Assembly (NCBI RefSeq): GCF_028656955.1
Contig: NZ_JAMDGY010000002.1
Span: 1-64,000 of the forward strand
Direction: 5' to 3'
Source: Pseudomonas fontis
GTDB taxonomy: Bacteria > Pseudomonadota > Gammaproteobacteria > Pseudomonadales > Pseudomonadaceae
Length of the DNA stretch: 64,000 bases
Under the pieces are notes generated by a model, which saw nothing but the letters and a program-made list of their open reading frames with translations, had not been told where the DNA came from and did not search any database. This document shows, piece after piece, positions 44,427 through 53,122 of the stretch (its first letter is position 1; each line of letters opens with the position of its first letter). The translations under genes and the position numbers were made by a program.

Positions 44427-45056
44427 TCAGCTCAGGTCGTTGCGACGATACAGGCTGAGGCCCAGCGCCAGTACGGCGAGCATGCCGGCGCAGCTGCGGT
44501 TGACCCACTGCATCACCCGCGCGGAGAAGCTGCGCATGGCATGCCGGCCGCCCAGGGCGTAGATCATCATCATGACGCAGTCGAGTACCGCCGTGGTCAC
44601 GGCAAGAATCACGTACTGCTGGGCCACCGGCTGGTCCGGGCGAATGAACTGCGGCAGGAATGCGGAAAGGAACAGCAGGCCCTTGGGGTTGGACAAGCCG
44701 ACCAGCAGTGCCCGCAGGAAGCTCGAACGACCAGTGACAGCAGCGCTCGAATGGGTAGTGGCAAGGGCTTGGGTCGGTGCCCGCCAGAGTACCCAGGCCA
44801 GGTACAGCAGGTAAGCTGCGCCCACCCATTTCACCAGGCTGAACAGTTGCTCGGACGCTTGCAGCAACGCACCCAGGCCACAGCCCACGGCGGCGATCAG
44901 GATCAGGTCGGAGACCATCGCCCCGGCCATGCCGAAGCCCGCTACACGCATGCCGTGGCTGGCGCCGTTGTTCAGCGCCAGCAGCATGGCCGGGCCGGGC
45001 GTTATCATCACCGCACTGGCGGCAATCACGTAAAGCAGAAAGGTCGAGGCGTCCAT
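44427..45056 (-). CDS. LysE/RhtB-family amino acid exporter
   Basis: Inner-membrane protein of 209 residues with about six helices. N-terminal FLLYVIAASAVMITPGPAML and SNPKGLLFLSAFLPQF are the family signatures. It exports amino acids or small metabolites of unknown identity. The ATG is chosen by the family start; the frame is open much further upstream without coding character. Convergent with the TetR gene. Confidence 0.92.
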   Translation of the reverse strand: MDASTFLLYVIAASAVMITPGPAMLLALNNGASHGMRVAGFGMAGAMVSDLILIAAVGCGLGALLQASEQLFSLVKWVGAAYLLYLAWVLWRAPTQALATTHSSAAVTGRSSFLRALLVGLSNPKGLLFLSAFLPQFIRPDQPVAQQYVILAVTTAVLDCVMMMIYALGGRHAMRSFSARVMQWVNRSCAGMLAVLALGLSLYRRNDLS

Positions 45057-45219
45057 CAAGGGCCGTTCCAGAAATCGCAAAGCGCCAAGAATGCATGGCT
45101 TGGCGCGCTTGCTCAAGTGTTGCCACATGACAATTCGTCGGCCTTGAGGTGACGAACCCGTCTGGCGGTAGTCCAACCGTGATCCGCTCATCAAGGCGCT
45201 GCGAGTCGCCAGGAGTTCC

Positions 45220-45798
45220 ATGTCAGTCGTTTCCCTGCCCCGTGTTGCGTTGTTGGGCCTTGCCCTCGGCCTGTCGCAAGCCGCCGTTGCGGGGTGCCCG
45301 GCAGACCCGCTGCAGGCGGCCTGCACGCAAGCCTTCAGCCCGGATCTGGGCACGCTGTTCGAAGATGTCAGCAAGATGGCTGCCAGTGGCCTGGCGGGTT
45401 GGTTGAAGTTGTCGCGGGATACCGCGGCGGCCGGCGAGGTGTTGCCGATTCCGCTGCATATCCGCGCGCAGTTGGAGGCGTACTACGACTTCCAGGTGCT
45501 GGATGCCGCGCGGTTCAAGGTGGGTGATCCGCAACAGATCGATGCGGCAACGGCGATGTTGCAGAACCCGGATGTGAGTGCGGTGACCTTGATCGACATC
45601 ATCGTGTTCCGTTCGGCCGAGGACGCGCAGAACAATGTCGCGCTGTGGGCACATGAGTTGAAGCATGTGCAGCAGTATCAGGAATGGGGCATCGAGGAGT
45701 TTGCCGCGCGGTACACCCGCAACTACGAGGCCGTCGAGGCCCCGGCCTACGAGATCCAGGCGAAGGTGAGCAAGGCGCTGCGACTGGCGGGGCAGTGA
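45220..45798 (+). CDS. Secreted HELKH-motif protein (DUF4157-like)
   Basis: Protein of 192 residues with a signal peptide (LGLALGLSQAAVAG), so exported to the periplasm or beyond. HELKHVQQYQEWGIEEFA is a zinc-binding HExxH with a downstream Glu, the arrangement of DUF4157 proteins. No peptidase activity is proven in that family. A REPIN-like repeat begins 3 bp after its stop. Confidence 0.83.
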   Translation: MSVVSLPRVALLGLALGLSQAAVAGCPADPLQAACTQAFSPDLGTLFEDVSKMAASGLAGWLKLSRDTAAAGEVLPIPLHIRAQLEAYYDFQVLDAARFKVGDPQQIDAATAMLQNPDVSAVTLIDIIVFRSAEDAQNNVALWAHELKHVQQYQEWGIEEFAARYTRNYEAVEAPAYEIQAKVSKALRLAGQ

Positions 45799-45800
45799 AG

Positions 45801-45893
45801 GTAGCCGCTGCCGCCAGGCTGCGCTGGAGTCCGCAGGGCTCCCAAAAGCGGCGCCTGCTGCGCAGGCGAGCGCAGCCTCACGGCAGCGGCTAC
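45801..45893 (+). repeat. 93-bp REPIN-like repeat, copy 2
   Basis: Same ends and arms as copy 1, with CCTGCTGCGCAGG in the centre. It abuts the stop codon of the secreted HELKH-protein gene. Confidence 0.92.
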
Positions 45894-45985
45894 AAAAGCC
45901 AGGACCAGTCGGCTGGAAAACCTCAGCCGACACGCCGCAGCAACTAAACTTAAAGCCCTGCTGGCTTCTTTCAGGAGTGCACGCA

Positions 45986-47032
45986 ATGGACGAGGTCAAA
46001 CTCAACGCGTTCATGGGCAAACTGGTCGGCGACATGGGCGCTGCAGCCATGCTTGCCAATATCATCCTGGGTGACGAACTGGGCCTGTACAAGGCCATGG
46101 CGGACGGCCACCCCATCACCCCCGAGGCCCTGGCCAGCAAAACCGGCTGCAACGCCCGCCTGTTGCGCGAGTGGCTGAGCGCACAGGCCGCCTCGGGCTA
46201 TGTCGAGCATCAAGACGGCACATTTCGCCTGCCCGAAGAACAGGCCATGGCCTTGGCGATCGAGGATTCACCGGTGTACGTCGCCGGCGGCGCCTCGGTG
46301 ATTGCCGCGCTGTTCCACGACAAGGACAAATTAGTCGCCGCCATGCGCGGCGATGGCGCGCTGGCCTGGGGCGACCATCATCCCTGCATGTTCAGCGGTA
46401 CCGAGCGGTTCTTCCGGCCGGGCTACCGCGCGCACCTGGTGAGCGAGTGGCTGCCGGCGCTGGACGGCGTGGTCGAGAAGTTGCGCGCTGGTGCGAATGT
46501 CGCGGATATCGGCTGCGGACATGGCGCGTCGACGGTGATCATGGCCCAGGCGTTTCCCGCCTCGCGGTTTGTCGGGTTCGACTATCACGCGCCATCGATA
46601 GCAACCGCCAACCAGCGCGCGCAGGATGCCGGGGTGGCGCAGCAGGTCAGCTTCCATCAGGGGAGTGCCAAGAACTACCCGGGCAATGACTATGACCTGG
46701 TCTGCTATTTCGACTGCCTGCACGACATGGGCGACCCGGTTGGCGCGGCCAGGCATGCGATGCAGTCGCTCAAGGAGGATGGCAGCGTGTTGCTGGTCGA
46801 GCCGTATGCCAATGACACCCTGGAGCAGAACATGACCCCGGTCGGGCGATTGTTCTATGCGGCGTCGACGTTTATCTGCACGCCCAATTCGTTATCGCAG
46901 GAAGTGGGGTTGGGGCTGGGTGCCCAGGCGGGTGAAGGGCGCTTGCGCAAGGTGTTTGAGGAGGCTGGGTTTACCCGGTTCCGCCGGGCCACGGAGACAC
47001 CATTCAATCTGATCCTGGAAGCACGCAAGTGA
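45986..47032 (+). CDS. SAM-dependent methyltransferase (two-domain)
   Basis: Protein of 348 residues: an N-terminal winged-helix dimer domain like those of small-molecule O-methyltransferases (TPEALASKTGCNARLLREWL), then a Rossmann methyltransferase with VADIGCGHGASTVIMA as the SAM loop and YFDCLHDMGD as motif IV. Substrate unknown. ATG is 8 nt after AGGAG. Bracketed by REPIN copies 2 and 3. Confidence 0.88.
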   Translation: MDEVKLNAFMGKLVGDMGAAAMLANIILGDELGLYKAMADGHPITPEALASKTGCNARLLREWLSAQAASGYVEHQDGTFRLPEEQAMALAIEDSPVYVAGGASVIAALFHDKDKLVAAMRGDGALAWGDHHPCMFSGTERFFRPGYRAHLVSEWLPALDGVVEKLRAGANVADIGCGHGASTVIMAQAFPASRFVGFDYHAPSIATANQRAQDAGVAQQVSFHQGSAKNYPGNDYDLVCYFDCLHDMGDPVGAARHAMQSLKEDGSVLLVEPYANDTLEQNMTPVGRLFYAASTFICTPNSLSQEVGLGLGAQAGEGRLRKVFEEAGFTRFRRATETPFNLILEARK

Positions 47033-47042
47033 AACTCGGTCT

Positions 47043-47135
47043 GTAGCCGCTGCCGTGAGGCTGCGCTGGAGTCCGCAGGGCTCCCAAAAGCGGCGCCTGC
47101 GCTGCAGGCGAGCGCAGCCTCACGGCAGCGGCTAC
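47043..47135 (+). repeat. 93-bp REPIN-like repeat, copy 3 (RAYT 3' flank)
   Basis: Begins 11 bp past the methyltransferase stop. Its last bases, read on the minus strand, are GTAG, and that TAG is the stop codon of the RAYT gene. Preceded by CTCGGTCT, as is copy 4. Confidence 0.95.
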
Positions 47136-47587
47136 AACCACATCGCATCCCACAGTGGATAATCACCAACTCGGGTCACCAACCCTGCGCGAATCGGGTT
47201 GTTCACGATGTAGCGGGCAATACACCTCACATCGTCTTCCTGACGAACCGCTTGGTCATGGTAGCCCTTCTGCCAGACCCGCCCTGTTTCTCCTCTAACT
47301 GAATTCAATGCCAGGCTGCTTCTGGACTTCACTTTGCGCATCACGGCGCCCAGGCTTGAACCCTGTAGCTGAAACAACCAGTGGAAGTGATCTGGCATCA
47401 CCACCCAGGCCATGGATTGCACCTGCCTGCTCTCGTGCAATGACCTGAACTCCCTGACCAGCAACCGTCCACTCATCCAGTCGACGAATAGCGCCCTGCG
47501 TCGATCAGTAACGGCTGTCACCAGGTAAGCACGGCCCACCTCACTGACTCGCCCCGAATACAAACCATGTGCACGCTCTCGTGACAT
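47132..47587 (-). CDS. REP-associated tyrosine transposase (RAYT)
   Basis: Y1-transposase-family protein of 151 residues. MPDHFHWLF carries the HUH metal motif; the single catalytic Tyr lies in WQKGYHDQAVR, before RYIVNNPIRAGLV, the usual signature end. It nicks single-stranded DNA at REP/REPIN hairpins and is thought to spread and keep such repeats. It is flanked by two same-orientation repeat copies and its stop codon lies in one of them. ATG at 47587 follows GGGAAGCAAAGG. Confidence 0.93.
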   Translation of the reverse strand: MSRERAHGLYSGRVSEVGRAYLVTAVTDRRRALFVDWMSGRLLVREFRSLHESRQVQSMAWVVMPDHFHWLFQLQGSSLGAVMRKVKSRSSLALNSVRGETGRVWQKGYHDQAVRQEDDVRCIARYIVNNPIRAGLVTRVGDYPLWDAMWL

Positions 47588-47682
47588 GACCTTTGCTTCC
47601 CTGCCTTTATTTTTGTTCAAGACTAGTGGGGTTGTGGCCACCTTCGGAGTGGGGTTATTTCGGGGTTTTGCGAGCTCGGTCT

Positions 47683-47775
47683 GTAGCCGCTGCCGTCAGG
47701 CTGCGCTGGAGTCCGCAGGGCTCCCCAAAGCGGCGCCTGCGCTGCAGGCGAGCGCAGCCTCACGGCAGCGGCTAC
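47683..47775 (+). repeat. 93-bp REPIN-like repeat, copy 4 (RAYT 5' flank)
   Basis: Ends 10 bp before the ATG of the ABC ATPase gene, so its hairpin would lie in that mRNA's leader. Preceded by CTCGGTCT like copy 3. Confidence 0.95.
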
Positions 47776-47785
47776 GCTTAGCCAG

Positions 47786-48451
47786 ATGCTCACCATCCAG
47801 AACCTGTACAAATCCTTCCCCACCGCCCAGGGCCCGCTGCCAGTCCTGCGCGGTGTCGACCTGCAATTGCCCCCTGCCACCAGCCTGGCCCTGATGGGCG
47901 AATCCGGCAGCGGCAAGAGCACCCTGCTCCACCTCATCGCCGGCCTCGAACAGCCCGACCAAGGCAGCATCCTCATCGACGGCCAGCCCCTGCACAGCCG
48001 CAGCGAAACCGAACGCGCGCGCTGGCGCCGCGAAAACATCGGCCTGGTGTTCCAGCAATACAACCTGATCAGCAGCCTCGACACCGCCAGCAACCTGTCC
48101 TTCCAGGCCCGCCTCGCCAATCGCCATGACCGCACCTGGAGCACCTACCTCGCCGAACGCCTGTGCCTGGCCCCGCTGCTGCAACGCTTCCCCGAACAAC
48201 TCTCCGGCGGCCAGCAGCAACGCCTGGCCATCGGCCGCGCGCTCGCCGCCCGGCCAGCCCTGGTGCTCGCCGACGAACCCACCGGCAGCCTCGATGAAAC
48301 CAGCAGCGAGATCGTCCTCGAACTGTTCTTGCAACTGGTCCACGAAGCTGGCAGCAGCCTGCTGATGGTGACCCACAGCACCCACCTCGCGACGCGCTTG
48401 AACCGCCGCCTGCAACTGCACCTGGGCCGCCTGCTCCCCGGTGACGCCTGA
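47786..48451 (+). CDS. ABC transporter ATP-binding protein (LolD/MacB type)
   Basis: ATPase of 221 residues with Walker A GESGSGKST (38-46), Q-loop VFQQYNL, signature LSGGQQQR, Walker B LVLADEP and H-loop VTHS. This is the class that powers FtsX-like permeases. Its stop and the permease start share TGATG. No clear Shine-Dalgarno is seen, because REPIN copy 4 ends 10 bp before the ATG. Resembles the AttE component of Agrobacterium att transporters. Confidence 0.92.
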   Translation: MLTIQNLYKSFPTAQGPLPVLRGVDLQLPPATSLALMGESGSGKSTLLHLIAGLEQPDQGSILIDGQPLHSRSETERARWRRENIGLVFQQYNLISSLDTASNLSFQARLANRHDRTWSTYLAERLCLAPLLQRFPEQLSGGQQQRLAIGRALAARPALVLADEPTGSLDETSSEIVLELFLQLVHEAGSSLLMVTHSTHLATRLNRRLQLHLGRLLPGDA

Positions 48452-50922
48452 TGCTGCGCCTGTGCCTGAGCGCGCTCCTCAGCCACTGGCGACGCCACCC
48501 CCTGCAAGGCATCAGCATCCTCACCGGCCTGTGGCTGGCGACCGCCCTGTGGACCGGCGTGCAGGCGCTGAACGATCAGGCCCGCGCTGACTATGCCCGG
48601 GCCAACGCCCTGCTGGCGGGGGCCGCGCAAACGCAGTTGGTTGCGCGCCAAGGCGAGCGTTTTGCGCAATCGGCCTACGTGCAACTGCGCCGCGCCGGCT
48701 GGCCGGTGTCGCCGGTATTGGAGGGTCGTTTGCGCTTTGCCGGGCGTGAACCGGTCAGCGTTCGCCTGCTTGGCATCGAGCCACTGTCACTGCCCGCAGA
48801 CAGCTCGGTAGCCGGACAATCCACACAAGGCTTCGATCTGCTGCACTTCCTGACGCCACCCGGCCAGGCCTGGGTCGCCCCCGATACCTTGCAACGCCTC
48901 GGGCTCAAACCCGGCGACCAGCCCACCAGCGCAGACGGCCAACGCCTGCCGCCGTTGGCAGTACAAGCGCAACTCGCCCCCGGTGTAATGATCGTCGACA
49001 TCGGCCAGGCACAGCGCCTGCTACAGGCGCCGGAACAACTGTCACGCCTGCTGCTGCCCAACGACTTCGCGCGCACCCTGCCCGCCCTGCCCGACAACCT
49101 GCGCACCCAGCTACAGCTGCAACCGGCCGCAGACAACGATGACCTGCAACACCTGACCGAGAGCTTCCACCTCAACCTTTCGGCCCTGGGTTTGCTGGCA
49201 TTCCTGGTAGGCCTGTTCATCGTGCATGCGGCCATCGGACTGGCCCTGGAACAACGCCGGGGCCTGTTGCGTACCCTGCGAGCCTGCGGCGTCAGCCTAC
49301 GGGCGCTGATCGGCGCACTGGCGCTCGAGCTGGGCCTGTTCGCCTTGATTGCCGGCTTGGCCGGCGTGCTCAGTGGCTACCTGTTGGCGAGCCTGTTGCT
49401 CGGCGATGTCGCCGCCAGCCTGCGCGGGCTGTACGGTGCGCAAGTTGCCGGGCACCTGAGCCTGTCCCCGCAATGGTGGCTGGCCGGGCTCGGCATCAGT
49501 CTGCTCGGGGCAGCCCTGGCCGGACTCAACAGCCTGCTGCGCTCCGCACAGTTGCCGCTGCTGGCGCTGGCCCAGGCACAAGCCTGGCGCCAGGCCCAAG
49601 CGCTCTGGCTACGCCGGCAAAGCGCACTGGCGATTGTCCTGTTGCTGATCGCGGCCGCTTGCTGGCGTTGGGGCGACAGCCTGCCCAGCGCCTTCGCCCT
49701 GCTCGCCAGCCTGCTGCCCGCCGCAGCGCTGGTCCTGCCCGCCCTGCTCGATGCGGCCCTGGCCCTGCTCAGCCGCCTCTGCAGCACGCCACTGAGCCAA
49801 TGGTTCATCGCCGACAGCCGCCAACAGCTGCCGGCCCTGGCCCTGGCCTTGATGGCCTTGCTGCTGGCACTGGCCGCCAGTGTCGGCGTGGGCAGCATGA
49901 CCGAAGGCTTTCGCCAGACCTTCCTCGGCTGGCTCGACCAGCGCCTGTCGGCCGAGCTCTACATCACCCCGCGCGATACCCGCCAAGGCCTGGCGATGCG
50001 CCGCTGGCTCGACGAGCAGCCTGGTGTCGAAGCGGTCCTGCCGCAGTGGCGACTGGAGTTGCGCCTGCAAGGCCTGCCGGTCCAGTTGCAAGGCATGCTC
50101 GACCACGACAGCTATCGCCAGCACTGGCCATTGCTGGAGCAGCAGCCGGATGCCTGGGCCAGCCTCGCCAGCGGTAAAGGCCTGATGCTCAGCGAACAGC
50201 TGGCCCGACGCCTGAAACTTCATCTAGGGGAACGCCTGGCCCTGCCCACGACGCCACCCTCGCCGGCTCTGCCCGTCGTCGCGCTGTATGCCGACTACGG
50301 CAACCCGAGGGGCCAACTGCTGCTCAATGATGAGCTGCTGCGCCGGCTCTGGCCGGGTGCCACGCTGAGTTCACTGAATGTCCGCCTGCCCGCCGAGCAC
50401 GTCCCCGCACTCAAGGCGCAACTGCAATCACGTTATCGGCTCGACAGCACCCGGCTGGTTGATCAGGGCACGCTCAAGCGCTGGTCGGTCGAAGTGTTCG
50501 AACGCACCTTTGCCGCCACGGCGGCGCTCAACAGCCTGACCCTCAGCGTCGCCGGCGTGGCGCTGTTCATCAGCCTGCTGACCCTCGGCCAGAGCCGCCT
50601 GGGGCAACTGGCGCCACTCTGGGCGCTGGGCGTGACGCGCCGGCAACTGGCCTGGCTGTCACTGGGGCAAACCCTGATGCTCGCCGGGCTGACCGTGTTG
50701 CTGGCGATGCCGTTGGGCATCCTGCTGGCCTGGTGCCTGGTGGCGGTGGTCAATGTACAGGCGTTCGGCTGGCGCCTGCCGTTGCATGTGTTCCCAATGC
50801 AGTTGGCGCACTTGGCGTTGCTCGGGCTGTTTACCAGCCTGCTGGCAGCAGCCTGGCCGCTGTGGCAGCTGGCTCGACGGCAGCCCGCCGACTTGCTGAG
50901 GCAATTTGCCGATGAACGCTAA
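48451..50922 (+). CDS. FtsX-like ABC permease
   Basis: Permease of 823 residues: an N-terminal helix, a periplasmic domain, then two FtsX-type membrane blocks (about 250-320, containing ALEQRRGLLRTLRACGVSL, and about 690-800, containing GQSRLGQLAPLWALGVTRRQ). It is in effect a fused pair of LolC/LolE-like halves that moves lipids or lipoproteins or works mechanically, not a classical importer. Overlaps the next gene by 11 bp. Confidence 0.9.
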   Translation: MLRLCLSALLSHWRRHPLQGISILTGLWLATALWTGVQALNDQARADYARANALLAGAAQTQLVARQGERFAQSAYVQLRRAGWPVSPVLEGRLRFAGREPVSVRLLGIEPLSLPADSSVAGQSTQGFDLLHFLTPPGQAWVAPDTLQRLGLKPGDQPTSADGQRLPPLAVQAQLAPGVMIVDIGQAQRLLQAPEQLSRLLLPNDFARTLPALPDNLRTQLQLQPAADNDDLQHLTESFHLNLSALGLLAFLVGLFIVHAAIGLALEQRRGLLRTLRACGVSLRALIGALALELGLFALIAGLAGVLSGYLLASLLLGDVAASLRGLYGAQVAGHLSLSPQWWLAGLGISLLGAALAGLNSLLRSAQLPLLALAQAQAWRQAQALWLRRQSALAIVLLLIAAACWRWGDSLPSAFALLASLLPAAALVLPALLDAALALLSRLCSTPLSQWFIADSRQQLPALALALMALLLALAASVGVGSMTEGFRQTFLGWLDQRLSAELYITPRDTRQGLAMRRWLDEQPGVEAVLPQWRLELRLQGLPVQLQGMLDHDSYRQHWPLLEQQPDAWASLASGKGLMLSEQLARRLKLHLGERLALPTTPPSPALPVVALYADYGNPRGQLLLNDELLRRLWPGATLSSLNVRLPAEHVPALKAQLQSRYRLDSTRLVDQGTLKRWSVEVFERTFAATAALNSLTLSVAGVALFISLLTLGQSRLGQLAPLWALGVTRRQLAWLSLGQTLMLAGLTVLLAMPLGILLAWCLVAVVNVQAFGWRLPLHVFPMQLAHLALLGLFTSLLAAAWPLWQLARRQPADLLRQFADER

Positions 50923-51988
50923 ACCCGTGCTGATCCTGCTGGCTTTGCTGCTCGCCAGCTGCGACCCACCCGCACCGCCATCGACAGGTTTTGCCGGCCT
51001 TGGCCAGCAGGCCGGCGAGTTTGCCCAGGTCGAACGCGGCCATGGCTTGCAGTTCCCTGCCGATCACGGCGCCCACGATGGCTTTCGTATCGAGTGGTGG
51101 TATGTCACCGCCAACCTCACCGACAGCGACGGGCGCAGCTGGGGCGCACAGTGGACGCTGTTCCGTTCGGCCCTGCGCCCCGGCGGCGAACAGCAAGGCT
51201 GGGAAAGCCCCAATGTGTGGATGGGCCATGCCGCGCTCAGTGGCCCATTCGGTCACCAGTACAGCGAAACCCTGGCCCGGGGTGGCATTGGCCAGGCCGG
51301 CGTTGCCGTCAGCCCGTTCCACGCCTGGATCGACGATTGGACGCTGCGCAGCCTGGGCGGCGACGGCCTGCAGCAACTGGAAATGCACGCCACTGGCAAA
51401 GACTTCAACTACCGCCTGCAGCTGCGCAGCGACCGGCCCCTGGTACTACATGGCGACCAGGGCTACAGCGAGAAATCCGGGCAAGGCCAGGCGTCGTACT
51501 ACTACAGCCAGCCGTTCTATCAGGTCAGTGGCGAGATCGAACGCGCCGGTCAGCGCTTCTCCGTCACCGGCCAGGCCTGGCTCGACCGCGAATGGAGCAG
51601 CCAGCCGCTGGCTGCCGGGCAATCCGGTTGGGACTGGTTTTCCCTGCACCTGGACAGCGGCGCAAAGCTGATGCTGTTCCAGGTCCGCCAGGAGAATGCG
51701 GCGCCTTACCGGGCCGGCACCTGGATCGCCGCCGACGGTCAGGCCACGCCGCTAAAGCCCGAGCAAATCACACTCACCCCGCTCGCCTGGACTCGCCTGG
51801 CAAATGGTCGGCGCGTACCGACCCACTGGCGCGTCGCGTTGAGCCAGCCCACCTTGACGGTCGAAATCCAGGCGCTGCTGCCGCAGGCCTGGATGGGCAC
51901 ACGCTTCCCGTACTGGGAGGGCCCGGTACGCATCAGCGGCGACAGCAACGGCCGGGGCTACCTGGAAATGACCGGCTATGCGCCTTGA
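50912..51988 (+). CDS. AttH-like lipoprotein (lipocalin-type, CrtC/AttH family)
   Basis: Lipoprotein of 358 residues: the lipobox LLLASC puts the acyl Cys at 17, with Asp at +2, which in E. coli retains a lipoprotein in the inner membrane. The rest is the CrtC/AttH two-lipocalin fold (FRIEWWYVTANLTD, YYYSQPFYQVSGEIERAG, AWLDREWSSQPL). In Agrobacterium AttH is encoded with ABC genes as here. The ligand is unknown, probably a lipid or polyprenyl compound. Confidence 0.87.
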   Translation: MNAKPVLILLALLLASCDPPAPPSTGFAGLGQQAGEFAQVERGHGLQFPADHGAHDGFRIEWWYVTANLTDSDGRSWGAQWTLFRSALRPGGEQQGWESPNVWMGHAALSGPFGHQYSETLARGGIGQAGVAVSPFHAWIDDWTLRSLGGDGLQQLEMHATGKDFNYRLQLRSDRPLVLHGDQGYSEKSGQGQASYYYSQPFYQVSGEIERAGQRFSVTGQAWLDREWSSQPLAAGQSGWDWFSLHLDSGAKLMLFQVRQENAAPYRAGTWIAADGQATPLKPEQITLTPLAWTRLANGRRVPTHWRVALSQPTLTVEIQALLPQAWMGTRFPYWEGPVRISGDSNGRGYLEMTGYAP

Positions 51989-52051
51989 AGCCCCACTCCT
52001 GGCGCCTTTGCGGCTATCCTTGGGTAGTCCTTGTCCCTTCTGGAAGCTCCC

Positions 52052-53104
52052 ATGCCCAGCTCGCTCGCCCCCAGCCCTCGTGGCTGGTCGCTGTGGTGGA
52101 AACCTTTGGTGTTTCTGCTCGTCGCCATCATCGGCCTGTATTACGTCAAATGGTCCCCCTATTACCTGAAGTCCTTCATCGCCGCTGATCAGCACAGCAT
52201 CGGCGCCTCGATCCTCAACGACCAGCAGACCGCACCGCTGGCCGCTGCGCTCGCCTATGCCCAGGTGTACTTCCTGGCGATCTGGAAAGCCGCCGTGCTC
52301 GGGGTGATCCTCGGCTCGCTGGTGCAGGTGCTGATCCCGCGTGACTGGCTGCTGCGGTTGTTCGGCAAGGCCGGTTTCGGCTCGACCCTGCGTGGTGGCC
52401 TGTTCGCCCTGCCGGGCATGATGTGCAGCTGCTGCGCCGCACCCGTGGTGGCCGGGCTGCGCAAGCAGAACGTATCGGTAGGCGCCGCACTGGCCTTCTG
52501 GATCGCCAACCCGGTGCTCAACCCGGCCACGCTGGTGTTCATGGGCTTTGTGCTGGGTTGGGAATTCAGCGCCCTGCGCCTGGTGGCCGGGGTGGTGCTG
52601 GTGTTCGGCGTGGCGCTGTTCGCCCAGCGTATCTCGCGCCCGGACGTGCTGCCGGAGCCTGCCGTCGAAGCCGCTAATGCCGCCATCGCGCCGGAACAGG
52701 GCAACCTGTTCGGCCGCTGGATGAAAACCCTCTGGCAACTGTTCTGGACCACCATCCCGATCTACGTGCTGGCCGTGTTGCTGCTGGGCGCCGCGCGGGT
52801 CTGGGTGTTCCCGCACGTGGACGGCGGCATGGGCGACGGCCTGATGTGGCTGATCCCACTGGCCATCGTCGGCACGCTGTTCGTGATCCCCACGGCGGCG
52901 GAAATCCCGATCGTGCAGACCCTGATGACCCTGGGCCTGGGCACCGCGCCTGCGGTGGCGCTGCTGATGACCCTGCCAAGCATCAGCCTGCCGTCGCTGC
53001 TGATGCTGCGCAAATCGTTCGATACCCGCGTACTGGTCTGGGTGGCGCTGCTGACCATGCTGGTGGGCGTGGCCAGCGGCCTCGTGGCGTTGCTGGTGCT
53101 TTAA
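52052..53104 (+). CDS. ArsP-type permease
   Basis: Inner-membrane protein of 350 residues with about eight helices. LPGMMCSCCAAPVVAGLR is the ArsP_1/YraQ signature with its Cys cluster; WIANPVLNPATLVFMG follows. Members export organoarsenicals or unknown solutes. Not linked to arsRBC, which is 15 kb away. ATG chosen at MPSSLAPS; the frame opens 7 codons earlier. Confidence 0.88.
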   Translation: MPSSLAPSPRGWSLWWKPLVFLLVAIIGLYYVKWSPYYLKSFIAADQHSIGASILNDQQTAPLAAALAYAQVYFLAIWKAAVLGVILGSLVQVLIPRDWLLRLFGKAGFGSTLRGGLFALPGMMCSCCAAPVVAGLRKQNVSVGAALAFWIANPVLNPATLVFMGFVLGWEFSALRLVAGVVLVFGVALFAQRISRPDVLPEPAVEAANAAIAPEQGNLFGRWMKTLWQLFWTTIPIYVLAVLLLGAARVWVFPHVDGGMGDGLMWLIPLAIVGTLFVIPTAAEIPIVQTLMTLGLGTAPAVALLMTLPSISLPSLLMLRKSFDTRVLVWVALLTMLVGVASGLVALLVL

Positions 53105-53122
53105 CCGCGAGACACCACGGGC

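Noticed and set aside
52052..53104. ArsP-type permease as part of the arsenic operon
   Set aside because: It lies 15 kb from arsRBC with unrelated genes between, so no operon link can be claimed.
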